Source: Gordionus sp. m RMFG-2023
Lineage: Eukaryota > Nematomorpha > Gordioida > Chordodea > Parachordodidae
Length of the DNA stretch: 64,000 nucleotides
Assembly: GCF_954871325.1 (NCBI RefSeq)
Contig: NC_088775.1
Location: forward strand, 85,971,561 to 86,035,560
Reading direction: 5' to 3'
Below the pieces are notes generated by a model that saw only the letters and a list, made by a program, of their open reading frames with translations, had not been told where the DNA came from and searched no databases. Positions 11,701 to 23,700 of the stretch are shown one piece after another. The first letter of the stretch is position 1. Every line of letters begins with the position of its first letter. The position numbers were made by a program, and so were the translations under genes.

Positions 11701-14700
11701 ACGGCTTTAAAGATTAGACTTGAGAAAGCTCACCTTCATAATTTTCATAGACATCTCTAAAGCCTTTGACTCAATCAAACATGAATATTTATGGCACACT
11801 CTCTTTAAATACAAAATCAATCCGCATTTCATCAAAATTATAATGTTTACATATGAAAATAGCTTCGTTAATATTAAACATAATAACCTCGTCTCCCCTT
11901 TTTTCAAAACCAAATGTGGGATCAAACAAGACTGCCTCTTGTCCCCACATTTTTTTAATTTAATAATCAGCCATTTAATTCATTCCTGCAATTTCTCAAA
12001 AGTCAACTGGCTTTGTTACGCAGATGACATCTGCATCATTACAGAAGACTACAACTATATTAACCATATTTTAACAACATTATCATCTGATCTTCAACTA
12101 ATGAATCTAAAAATTAATTTCAAAAAAACTATTTTCTTATCTACTTAGCCCAAATTTCAACAATTATCCTTTAATAATAAAACTTTCATTTTTAATAACT
12201 CGTTCAATTATCTTGGTATCACAATTAATTCTAAAGGATCAGTTAAACCAGATATTTCATCTGCTATTACTAAAGCTTCAAAAAAAATTTTCTCCCTCAA
12301 CAAATTCTGGCACTCCAATCTCTCTAATAAATTTAAAGTTAAAGTCTTCAAATCTTTTATTATCCCTTCATTAACATATAGAATAGAATCTTGGGATAAT
12401 TCTAGATCGAATCTACATAAAACTCAAACTTTCATCAATAAATCTCTAAGAAATATCTTAAATATAAGATATCCGATAATTATTTAAAATTTCAATCTCC
12501 TAAATATATGCAACGTTCTCCCCCTCTACAGACTTCTAACCTACAGAAAAATCTAACTCCTATGTCACACTCTTAGACATGACCACTATAGTACCATTTC
12601 AGATGCTATCTCTCACAAACCCTCCAATTCAAAAAGCAAGAAACTACCATTTATACCATAATTCCTGGTATGGTCATATTCTTTATATTTTGAAACTTAA
12701 CAACGTTAGCAACCTATTTCTAATCAATATATCCCAAAATAAACCAGACTTAAAATTCTGGCTAAATCAAGCCATCCTAGATTAATTCCTTTTTTCCCCT
12801 TAATTCCAATTAATCATAAAACCATTATTCACTCCTTATTTTACTAAATATTTTTTATATTCATTATTTTATATTCATTTCAATTGTCAAATATTATAGT
12901 AATACAATAAAAATTTACAGAGTTGTTAAAAGATACTTTTTAAATGGATCTAGATACATCGTCTAAAATAATATCTAGATATCGATATTTTAATCAAAAA
13001 TCTATCTAGATACAAATACAGATATCACATTTTTATATCTAGAATATCTAGATACAGGATCTAGATATTTGTATCGAGATCCTTTAACAACTCTGAAAAT
13101 TTATAATAAAGAAAAATAAAGATAACAAAAAATAAAACATTATTTAGTCTCATTTTCTTTTTTATTTTTATCTCCTCCTTCTTTTTCCTCGCTTTTACTT
13201 ATTAACCCTCAATTTATCAATTACTGTCTCTCTTATGCCAGCTGTTCCGTGAGAGGTACCATAAGTCCTCGTTAATTAAACGGGCCTTGTCAGTAGGGTA
13301 ATTTTCTGACATTTTTCACAAGTGGATCACTGCTCATCCATGAGAGGTAGCGTCATCTCTCTTAACTTATTAGTAGGGTAAATTACTAATTTTCTAGTGG
13401 ACCCCAGCTTGTCCACAAGAGGTCCCGTTATTCCTCTTTAATTAAACGGGCTCAGACAGTAGTGTAAATTTTCTGCCAACAATGAATGCAAATTCACTGC
13501 ACTGGAGACGCCCTCTATGGGGTGGTGGAGTGCCCACTTAATTGTGGGATGTCTCCCCAGTGTTTGATAGGATAGGATATAGAATTCAATCAATCAAAAA
13601 TCTAAAATTCCAAAAGTTACCATAATTTTACATATTTTTAAAATGGATGTATCTACATTTAATAATTCTATAAATAATTTTAGTATCCTAACTCTGGATA
13701 ATAAAAAATCCATAGTCTGGAAATTTTATGCAAAAGAATTAGAGAAATTATTACTGCTCTAAGATATAAAACTGCAGAAGTTGAATTTGTATTCGAGGAA
13801 TATCAAAGAAAATGTCTAAGTACAATAGATTTAACATCAGACATGTTAGATCTTGACAGCATTGATCCATACAGGTACCCGTTTTCAAATTGGCAATTCC
13901 AATGATAATAATAACAATAATTCCACGTATATGAAAACCTTAAAATTAAATGTCCCAATCCCAGCACGTTGGCATAATATATTAACTATGCTAGAAAGCA
14001 TATCTGGTTTAAATAAGGATTTAATTAATAATGTTTTGAAAAGAATTGGGAAGCACTTTCTCAAATTATGAATCTGATCTGGTAGAAGAACTATTATCAT
14101 TTCTTTCAAAATTTAAAGAAACTGTCGAATTTCTTTCAGTACAAAAAGGGCCTACTTTAAACTTGGCGTTACTTTTTAGAAGTGAAATTGAAACACATTT
14201 AATAGTAAATGATAGTGATAGTTCTGAAATTATTTCACTTACGGAAAATATACTAAAAAAACTTGCGTTACGATTTCCGGTTTGTAATCTGCAAGTAATT
14301 TTATATAAGTATATTCTTTTATTTTTTATTTAAAATTATCTAGGTATTGGCCTCTCTTTTAGATCCAAGTTTTAAAATTGTGTTATAGTATTAATAGAGC
14401 AAAATTTCTCAGCTTCAGAATTTATAATAAAACATTTTAAACTTATAGAGAATGATGATTATCAGGTAGTAAATATAGCTAATGAGGATGAAGATGAATT
14501 ATTAAATTCAAGTTATTTGACAAAATTGGCAATAAACATTCAACAAATATAAATTATGATTACAAGTTAGGTGACTTAGAACAAGAATGCCACAGTTTTC
14601 TTGGAAAACGACATTCACAAGATATGGACGTTCTAAATTTTTGGAGAGAAAAGGAGAGTGAACTTTCCAATCTTTCCAGGCTCGACAAAAAAATTCTTTA

Positions 14701-17700
14701 CATTCCGGCGACTAGCATACCTAGTGAAAGAGTTTTCTCTACCGCTGGATTGACGTTAAATTCAAGGAGATCATCATTATGTCCCGAAAATTTAAATAAA
14801 ATATTTTTTATACAAGATATTATAAAATTACGAAATCGATTTTGGATATAATAAGTTTCCTATTAAATGAATATTAAAAAATATGCCGAGATATCTGTAG
14901 AATAGTGTATATTTATTTGTTTTTTTAAAAAAAAATTAATAAGCTATTAAAAAAAATGTAATAAGCTATTAAAAAAAATGTATGTTATAAAAATTTATAA
15001 CTGCGCCGATCTACGCCGATTTTATTGACGGCGGCTAAAAATCGGCGCGCTGCCAGCCGTCGATTAGATTTTTGAAAATTGCTCCGGCCGCCTATAGTTT
15101 CGTCGGCGCACAGGTTTAAACTAGAGTGAAAGAATTTTTAAATATATTTATACTTGTTAAAATAAGCATATGAGCTACTTAAGAGCTGGAGCCCGCTCAT
15201 GTGGCTCAACCTGAGGATTTTCCATCAGGAGACAAAATGTATATACTTTAATTTAAATTTTTTGATATTGAAGATAGAAATATCAATAGTCACTCAAGCA
15301 ATTGAAAGATGGTGGTTAGACTTAAAAAAACATTTTAAAAAATCCTGGAAGAGCTAGCCTTGAATAAATAAAACCAGGGCCATGCTGAAAATATTTTTTC
15401 AAAAATCCAGGCTATCCAGGCCTTGCGATACTTCTGCAGGTCTCTGATATTAATAAGGCCATATATAAAAAATCAAAATTCATAAAAAAATAATTAATAT
15501 CAACAAAACCATATTTAAAAATAATTCATAAAATTTTTTTTAATATTTACATGAAATTCTATGAAAAAAAATTAAGAAATAAAATGCCATAAAAAAAATA
15601 ATAAATCTAAAATAAAATAAAAATTTTTGTTCAAACTTCCACAAAATAAAATCCAAAAAAATATCAAACAATTGACAGATTGTGGTAGAGCCTAAAACAA
15701 TATTTCATGAAAATGGGGATGATTGAAGAAGGATTATTTATCAAAATATTTTTAGCTTTCAAGAATAACATGATTTTTATTATAATTTCTATATCTAAAA
15801 GATAAATTAATATGTGTAACAAAAAAAATTAAAAATAAAATAAAAATTTTATTAAAAAATATATATGAGGGAACTTGGCATGGTACACAAATTCTTTATT
15901 ATTATTTTATTATATTTTTTTAAAAAAATATTTTGATAATAAATAAATAAATGTTGGCTCTAAATTAGACTCGAGCCAACTCAGCCAGTTTGATCCAACT
16001 CCTGAACCAACTTGAGCCTTAGCCAATTTTTATGATTCCAACTCGAGATTAGAGCCATAAAAACTCTTTTAACAACACTAATAATTAATGACATCGCTAT
16101 GATTTCTTTCATTTAGAAGGGAGAGGTTTGTCTCTAACCTGAAATTTATGTTTATAATATTTATTTTTTAAATATATTATGTCGTAATTTTTAAAGGGAT
16201 CATGACTATCCGGTATCTTCACGGGATTTAAAGGGATAACTAAAAAATTAGGGTTTTAAGTTAAGGAATGATAATACGGTATTATCACGTTTTAGTCGTG
16301 ATAAAGAAGATTCTTATTTTAAAAGCGTTTTTCACGCGTTTCGTTATGTTATTCATTAATTTTCAATGTTGTTGTTTTTGGCCTTATGATATAAAATATG
16401 TTTAATATAGGGTATCAATCGATAGCCAATTAAAAGATCTATTCAATTGGAAGTCAATCTCTCCCCCATAAAGGGCGGTCTAGGTCTTGAGAGGTTAGAA
16501 ATATTTTTATCAACACAAAATATCGATATGTGTATCAAATAAAAGCTAATTTTAATATCGTTTGATTGAAAGTCTTCATTCTTGGTCTTGATGGGTATGA
16601 CTTGGTCTGGGGGGTGTGGGTGAAGGGGGGGGGGAGTGTAAAAAATATTTTTTTTTGATATGGGTATCAAATAAAAGGTAATTAAAATATTTCTTTATTG
16701 TTATAATAATCATCACTCATAGAGGGCGGGAACTAGGTCTGGGGGGGGGGGGTCATATATTTTTATCAACACAAAATATCGATATGGGTATCAAATAAAA
16801 GCTAGTTTTAATATCTTTAGACTGAAAGTCTTCATTTTTTGTCTTCATGGGTATGACTGTCAGGCCCTCAACATATTAACAAAATATCTAGTTGGATAGA
16901 ATTTACAGAAATAATAAAGAATGAAGATAAAATAATTTTTTAAATCTTTTTTCGGTTCCAATCCTGAACTTGAAATTTATAATTTGCATGGTTCTATATT
17001 TAAGGCGTTATTCCATAGCTATTTTTTTTAGTTCGATAGCTTTAGAGTGCTACATTTTTTAAAAAAGAGAGATAGCGGTAGCTCGTTACTAAATAAATAG
17101 TAAAAATTATTATAATAATTTAATAATTAATTATAAAATCATAATCTTTTTATTTATCTGTACCAAAATTATTTTCATTATCAATGTCTACTGTCGACAT
17201 TAAAAAAAAATTTTTTTTGAAAAATATATTTACAATGTATATTTTTAAATGTAAATATAAATTTTTAAATAAAATAAAAAGATAAGGATTTTAGAATTAA
17301 TTATAAAATTATTATAATAATTTTTGCTATTTATTTAATAACGAGCTACCGCTATCTCTCTTTTTAAAAAATGTAGCAGGCTAAAGCTAAAGATACTAAA
17401 AAAAATAGCTATGGAATAAAGGCGTTAAATATATAACACTGCAAATTATATATTTCAAGTTTAGGATTGGAACCGAAAAAGATGTAAAAAATTGTTTTAT
17501 CATCATTCTTTATTATTTCTGTAAATTCTATCCAACTAGACATTTTGTTAATATGTTGAGGGCCTGACAGTCATACCCATCAAGACAAAAAATGAATATT
17601 TTCAATCTAACGATATTTAAATTAGCTTATATTTGATACCCATATCAAAAATAATAATTTTTTACACCCCCCCCCCCCCCCCCCGCCCCCCCCCCCCCCA

Positions 17701-20700
17701 GACCAAGTCATAATAATCAAGACCAAGAATAAGCTTTTATTTGGTACCCATTTCAAATTATTTTTTACACCCCCTCCCCCCCCAGACCAAGTCACACCCA
17801 TCAAGACCAAGAATGAAGACTTTCAGTCAAACCATATTAAAATTAGCTTTTATTTGATACCCATATCGATATTTTATGTTGATAAAAATATTTCTGGCCT
17901 CCCAAGACCTAGACCCGCCCATTATGGAGGAGAGATTGACTTCCAATTGAATAGATCTTTTGATTAGCTACCGATTGATACCCTATATTAGACATATCTT
18001 ATATCATAAACCAAAAAAACAACATTGAAAATTAATGAATAACAATAAAATTAAAAAACGCAACGAAACGCGTGGAAAACGCTTTTTAAATAAGATTCCT
18101 CTTTAACACGATTAAAACGTGATAATGCCGTATAGTTCTTTACCCTTTAAAAAATTGAAATTTTAAAGGGATCCCTTTAAATCCCGTGAAGATCCCGGAT
18201 AGTCATGATCCCTTTAAAAATTACGACATATATCATTAGATTTGTGAAGTGGCCGGATGATTCCAATAGTGCTAAACTAATATATTTTTTTTTCGATGCA
18301 TTTTTTAGACAGTATAAAGGGAAAAAAATTATTAGCTGAAAAAAATCCCAAAGGCACATTACTATAAAATTTACAAGCACAAAATATATGGTTTTCTCCA
18401 ATATTTATTGCCGATTATTAGTACTCATTAATTCCTATATTAGTCTTGCAAACCGCATAAAGAACTTGAACTAGAACAAAATTATTTCACTATATGTTTA
18501 AAGAATTTATTCAAGCTTTTGAAAGTATTAATCTTAAAACTTATCCCAAACTATTAAATACTTAATTACTACATTAGCACTGCTATTCATTTGGTCGATA
18601 TAGAAATAAACCATTATTGGCAAAATAAGAAAAAATTGTGCCAGGCCTAAATAATTGTACTTTTTTTGAGGCAATATATAAAGTATTTACTCAGTTCATT
18701 GAAGTTTTGTCGGCCCTAAACAGAAACATTGTTTTAAGTCAAATAAAAAATGTCTCACCTACCATGGACAGTTAACGCCAAAAGTGAAACAAATTAGTTG
18801 AAAAATTTATTTAGAATATTAATTTAAGATTAATTTAATTATTTATTGCTTTCTATTGCTAATGTGATTAGCACTGATATTTAGCCTTTCAAAATTATTT
18901 ATTGCTTTCTATCGTTAATGTGATTAGCACTGGTATTTTGCCTATCAAAAAATAATTGGAGTGGGCCAATATTATAAAAAAAACGATATATTTTTTTAAT
19001 ATTGTTTTTTGGTTATTTTATGATTGTGTATTTAATTATATAATTTTTTTAAAATTTTATAAATAATTTCATATGAATAAGTTAACGAAAGGAAATTAAA
19101 ATACAATTAATTTTGTTGTAATGTTAAAAAAAAATAGTTAAAAATTTTACACTTTATTGTTATATTATTTGAGACAAGAAAATTATTTTAAAATATCTAA
19201 CGAGTTACATTCAGCTAATGTTGTTAGACAGCTTAATTTATCCACTTTTTAAAAACAGTTAATTCAAGATTTTGGAAGTATTTTGCTCACATATGTCAGA
19301 AAAAAGGTTTGGATTTCTATTGGCGGAATTTTGAGCCTTGTATTTTGGCTAAAATCTTGATTTAGCCCTCTTTTAAAAGCGGCCAAATTGAGCTGGTTTG
19401 CTAACAATACATTTGTTCATTTGCAAATATTTTAAATGAGATTATTAGCTCCTGGAGAATAAAAAAAAATGTTCTGACCAAAATTAATTTCTTTGTTGGA
19501 TAAATCCAAAACAAAACGCGAGGGATATTTATAAAAAAATCAAAATTTTTTTATTTTCCAGACAATTTTCCACTAAATTAAAGCTTGATTAAATTTAATA
19601 AATCTATTTTTTAATTAATTACTTTATGAGAAGTTTTAATCCGGCCCATTTAATTTAAGAAAACTTGGCTTTGTCTTGCAGAGTCTAACATAATATGCTT
19701 GTTTTCCATGCCGGAGCTCTATTTAATATTATATAATTAATTTTTATACCTTAAATTCCAAATGAGATAAAATGCCCATATAAATCATGTACTAATAGAT
19801 AATCCTTTAAAATTCAGACCTCTTCACTATATCTACAAGGCCTGAAAGAAAAAACGATTACGCCTCATAAATGCCCCAAAACGTTGCGTATCCCTAACTT
19901 AACCCTTAGATCATATAATGTGGATTACGATATCAACAAATCCGACGAGTACATTAAAGCAGCCACTGCCCTGATTCAAGACTCCGTCGATGATATAACG
20001 GAAATCGTCCAAGATCGTGGATCACCTTCTGAAATTGCTTCGATCGGGAATATTGGCGTTACCACCGCGACTCTGTTCGCCCCCCTTAAATTGTCGGACA
20101 ATTTATACCGGGTGAAGTACCTGCACTTCCATGAAAATTTTAGACCCCCTTACTATGGTACTTGGGCCGCCTTGAATTTTATCAAGAGAAGGTTGAAATC
20201 TTCCGAAGAAAATGATTTCGAAAATTTAAACGACAACCATAACGATAATAATGATAATAATAATATGGAGGCGGATGGCAACGACATCTTTGGTGATACA
20301 AAACGACATACCATTTACATTGCATCCCCGATCATAATAACAGAACCTTTCCTATTTAGGCATGAACCTTTGCCTTGTAACAACAATACGAATGAAGGTA
20401 TTATATATTCAATCAGTTTGGGCTCAAACTCCAATCTAAGAACATTAATTTTTGAATGTCCACTTATATTTAACGGAACCAAAACAAGGAAAACATAAAC
20501 AATTTATTTTTAAATTCTTAAACAATTTTCTTTCCTCAATTTATGATATTACTAGTAATACTATATATATAAAAAAACAAATAATTCAAAAAAACGAAAT
20601 TTTTGCTTTTTGTTTTTTTTTAAAATTTAAAATATTTGATTATTAAATTCGTAAATTTTTCTTATTAAAAAAAATATAATTTATTAACTAATATTTAACA

Positions 20701-23700
20701 ACATCAATTATTTTTATGAATGAAAAAGAAAATTTGGTAAATTTTTTTCTCCTTTTTTTTGATAATGTATCAAAAAAAGTTGAACCTGATCAACTCCCGA
20801 TACCAGAAGAAAATGACAAAGAAACTCTTCCAACTACCGAACCCTATGCCAACAATATACCACTAATCCACAGTATCGAGGAAACAGCGTGCACCTACAT
20901 CACCAAAATCAAATCCCTGGGCAAAACTCCGTTTAAGAAGATTTTTGAGGTTTATTATATGTTTGTTTTTTACTTGATAAAAAGCTAATAAAAAATTTTG
21001 ATCTTTAAATTTTAGAGTAACATATTTATAAAAGGTTTTAACCCAAGCAACTAACATTATAATTGATAAATCAATAACTTGAAAAAATAAAAACGTTTGA
21101 AATGATTGATATCCAAAAATACTGGTAGTTCTTTTAAAAAAACCTAAATAGCGATTGTTATTTAAAGAAAAAAATTATGTGTTTGGTATTCCAAAAAAAC
21201 ATGATTTGGGAAGTTTTAAGAAATAGGGATATCAGTGATGGGGCAAGGTGAAGAATATTTGTAACTGAGAGCCTAGAACAAAACGAGGAGTGCCAGATTA
21301 GGATCTCAATCATTCTTGGACATTTTATACAAATTTTAAACTTTTTACCTTCGGACTCCATATTTATTTAGAAAATTTCCAAAGATAGCCAAAATACGTT
21401 TCAAGATACATCTCCAATATCTAAAAACTTATAAATATCAAGTGTTTTCGGAAGATGAATAATTTATAATACACTTCAAAGGCTTAAAATAGAAAAATAA
21501 TTAATGGAAAATGATCTCAACTTTGCCAAGATAATTTGCACCGAAAATACTTTTACCCGTGGATACTGTTACTAAATACGGACAATAATTGATACATAGG
21601 TCCGATTTTAATAAGATGCCATTGTGTTGCATATTTTCTGATTATGTAAATTTTTAAGATTATAATTTATATCAAAATATTACTAATACAATTAGTAGCC
21701 TATTATTCCGAACCAATGGGCGTTATAAAGAATATCTTCAAATAAATAAAACATCTCCAGATTGTTATAAAAAATTTTTTTAAATTTGTGGGCTTATTTT
21801 TTCCATGCTTTGAGAGTTAATTACTATTTTGATTTTAGCCATTAGATGTTTATGTATCGGCCGATACTAATATAAAGTATCTATAGCGATGTATATCTGA
21901 TCAGAGTCATCTAATATTACAGGGCCATAATCGTTCATGCCTCTTAGGCATATTGTATACTCGCAGTTGAACAATGTTATCCTTTCATACTTTAGCATGA
22001 CAAATGTTTCAGATACCATCAATTAGTTGTTGGCATTATCAATAAAAAAAAATGTTATCCCCTTCTTGTCATTGTGTGCTCATTATATAAATACATTATT
22101 TTTAAGTGATTTATTTATGTTTTTGTTAGATATAAAGGATGGAATAGCTTCTGGAAAATTTTCTATATTCTGATTCTCCAAAAAAACGCAAATTTTACTC
22201 AAGAAATTTGGATGCGAAAAAATTTATTATTGAAAAAGGAAAACCAAAACCAATTTTACAAAACTTTAAAATAAAATCAATTGCATTCGTAATTTTTCTA
22301 TCGATATGAAAAATATGAGTGGCTCACTGAATATAAATTTTCTAATTCTCTATATTGTTGGTCATGCCATTTATTCCCAAAGGAAAAATATGTTTGGAAT
22401 GATATAGGATTTTCGGATATGAATGATTTTTCAAAAGCAGTTAAACGACAGGAAGAATAAACCGCTCATTTGCAGTCGATGATTCAATTAAAAACATTTG
22501 GCGAGAATCGTAGAAAATATGATAGATTCGATGCTCAAAATATCAATGGAACAGCATAATTCGAAAAAATCAAATGAGAAATATTGAAAATATTGATCAA
22601 CTCATGTTTTCTTGGAAATAAGGAGCTCGAATTCCCTGGTGATGATGAATCTTCTAATTCAGTAAATATATTTATTTGTTCGCGGAAGAAAATTTACTAT
22701 TGTAACATCATTTAGAAAATAGTACAGTTTTTATTAAACTATCAAGCGATATTCAAAATGATTTAATTAATTCCATTTCATATGTCTTACACCAAAAAAT
22801 ATTAAATGAATTGGAAGAAACGTAATTTATAACAATAATATTAGATGAAACAACTGATATAAAAAATCTCAACTGGCTGTTGTTCTTCGATAACGTGAAA
22901 GAAAGATTTATTGAATTCTTTGATGCTACTTTACTATGCATCGAGATGCTAATTCTTTATCAAAATTTGTCATTAAATTCTTGAATGATAAAAAGTTATG
23001 AAAATATTTATAGGAGGTTACGATGGCGCAGCTGTTATGGCAGGCGAGTGCCATTTAAATTGTCTAAAAAATATTTTGGGAAATTTTGATTAAATATTTG
23101 GATTTACTAATATCTAACAATTCGACGAAATTGATATTTTTATGCATCGAACCGAAAATCAATTTGTTAATTATCAAATTTTTATAAAATTATTATGAAT
23201 TGGGCAATCGCGATTCATTACGTTTTTTTTATCTAAATTGTCTTCAATATTTTCTTTTTTAAATTTCTCCCAAACACAACAAAGGTTTGTATGAAAGATT
23301 TAACTGAATTTCTGAAATCTTTAATACTTTTAAGGCTATAAGATATATCTTTAATTTTAGTTTGAAGTATAGCAAATAATAAATCAGATTCTGGACTAAT
23401 ATTTCTTGAAAAAAATGGAACATCATTATCCCAAGCAATATCAGATTCTTCATTAATCATACTTTCAAAAAAAAGGACTAGATCCTTCAAATAATTGAAA
23501 ACTGTTTGAACCAGCCACCAGTGTATTTCCATTTCGTTGTAGCTATTCGTGGTTATCTTTTTTTTGACATATTTATAAAATTCCGCTGTTCGGCCTAGAT
23601 GATGTATTAAAAAAAACTAGCTAAACCATGCTAAAAAAATCTTACATTCTAATTTTGTTGCAAAATTTTGATAATATAAGATTTAACTTATGGGCAAAGC

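Larger units (their letters stand above)
11640..13565 (+). mobile_element. 5'-truncated LINE with reverse transcriptase and 3' tail
   Basis: The second copy of the same LINE family, on the + strand. It starts within the RT domain at THNSIASFRKGRNTVEL. RT motif A is FIDISKAFDS (about 11735), motif B GIKQDCLLSP (11918-11947, with D where G is usual) and motif C YADD (12017-12028). The C-terminal segment closely matches the minus copy and ends at 12785. Its 3' region contains three related ~90-bp repeats and a terminal stem-loop, then GATAGGATAGGATA at about 13,562-13,576. The frame is interrupted (for example a stop after FKKTIFLST at 12146), so it is dead. A 178-bp miniature element is inserted at 12918-13095. 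Confidence 0.85.
7962..15115 (+). mobile_element. inner hAT element interrupted by a LINE pair
   Basis: The short terminal repeats are ACCTGTGC at 7962-7969 and GCACAGGT at 15108-15115, followed inward by GC-rich subterminal arrays of GCCGCC/CGGC type at both ends. A + strand hAT transposase segment lies at 13,640-14,851. The flanking octamers do not match, so I cannot show a target duplication. LINE sequence occupies about 8049-13565. The related relic at 2530-2850 lacks this insertion, which supports the LINEs having entered an existing hAT copy. Confidence 0.6.
6639..16080. mobile_element. outer hAT-type element carrying nested insertions
   Basis: The left end TAGTGTTGTTAAA (6639) and right end TTTAACAACACTA (to 16080) are perfect 13-bp inverted repeats. 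They are flanked by ATAATTAG (6631-6638) and ATAATTAA (16081-16088), an 8-bp target duplication with one mismatch. Subterminal GGCTCAGGAGTTGG-like motifs occur near both ends in inverted order. Removing the inner hAT leaves about 2.3 kb (6639-7961 and 15116-16080). I see no transposase in it, so it was probably non-autonomous or is too decayed. It sits entirely inside CAF-1 intron 4. Confidence 0.7.
18231..19817 (+). other. 3' part of CAF-1 intron 4
   Basis: AT-rich intron remainder. It contains a two-copy 57-bp tandem repeat at 18837-18949 and a degraded miniature element at about 19218-19411 (see separate entries). It ends at the acceptor ATTCAG at 19812-19817. No further exon is recognised. 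Confidence 0.5.

Noticed and set aside
8049-13565. LINE pair as a single twin-primed insertion
   Set aside because: Twin priming gives an inverted 5' part joined to a 3' part without overlap. Here both arms cover the same ORF segment over more than 1 kb.
17622-17810. Glycine-run open frame in the foldback arm
   Set aside because: Created by the C tract read on the minus strand; no coding evidence.
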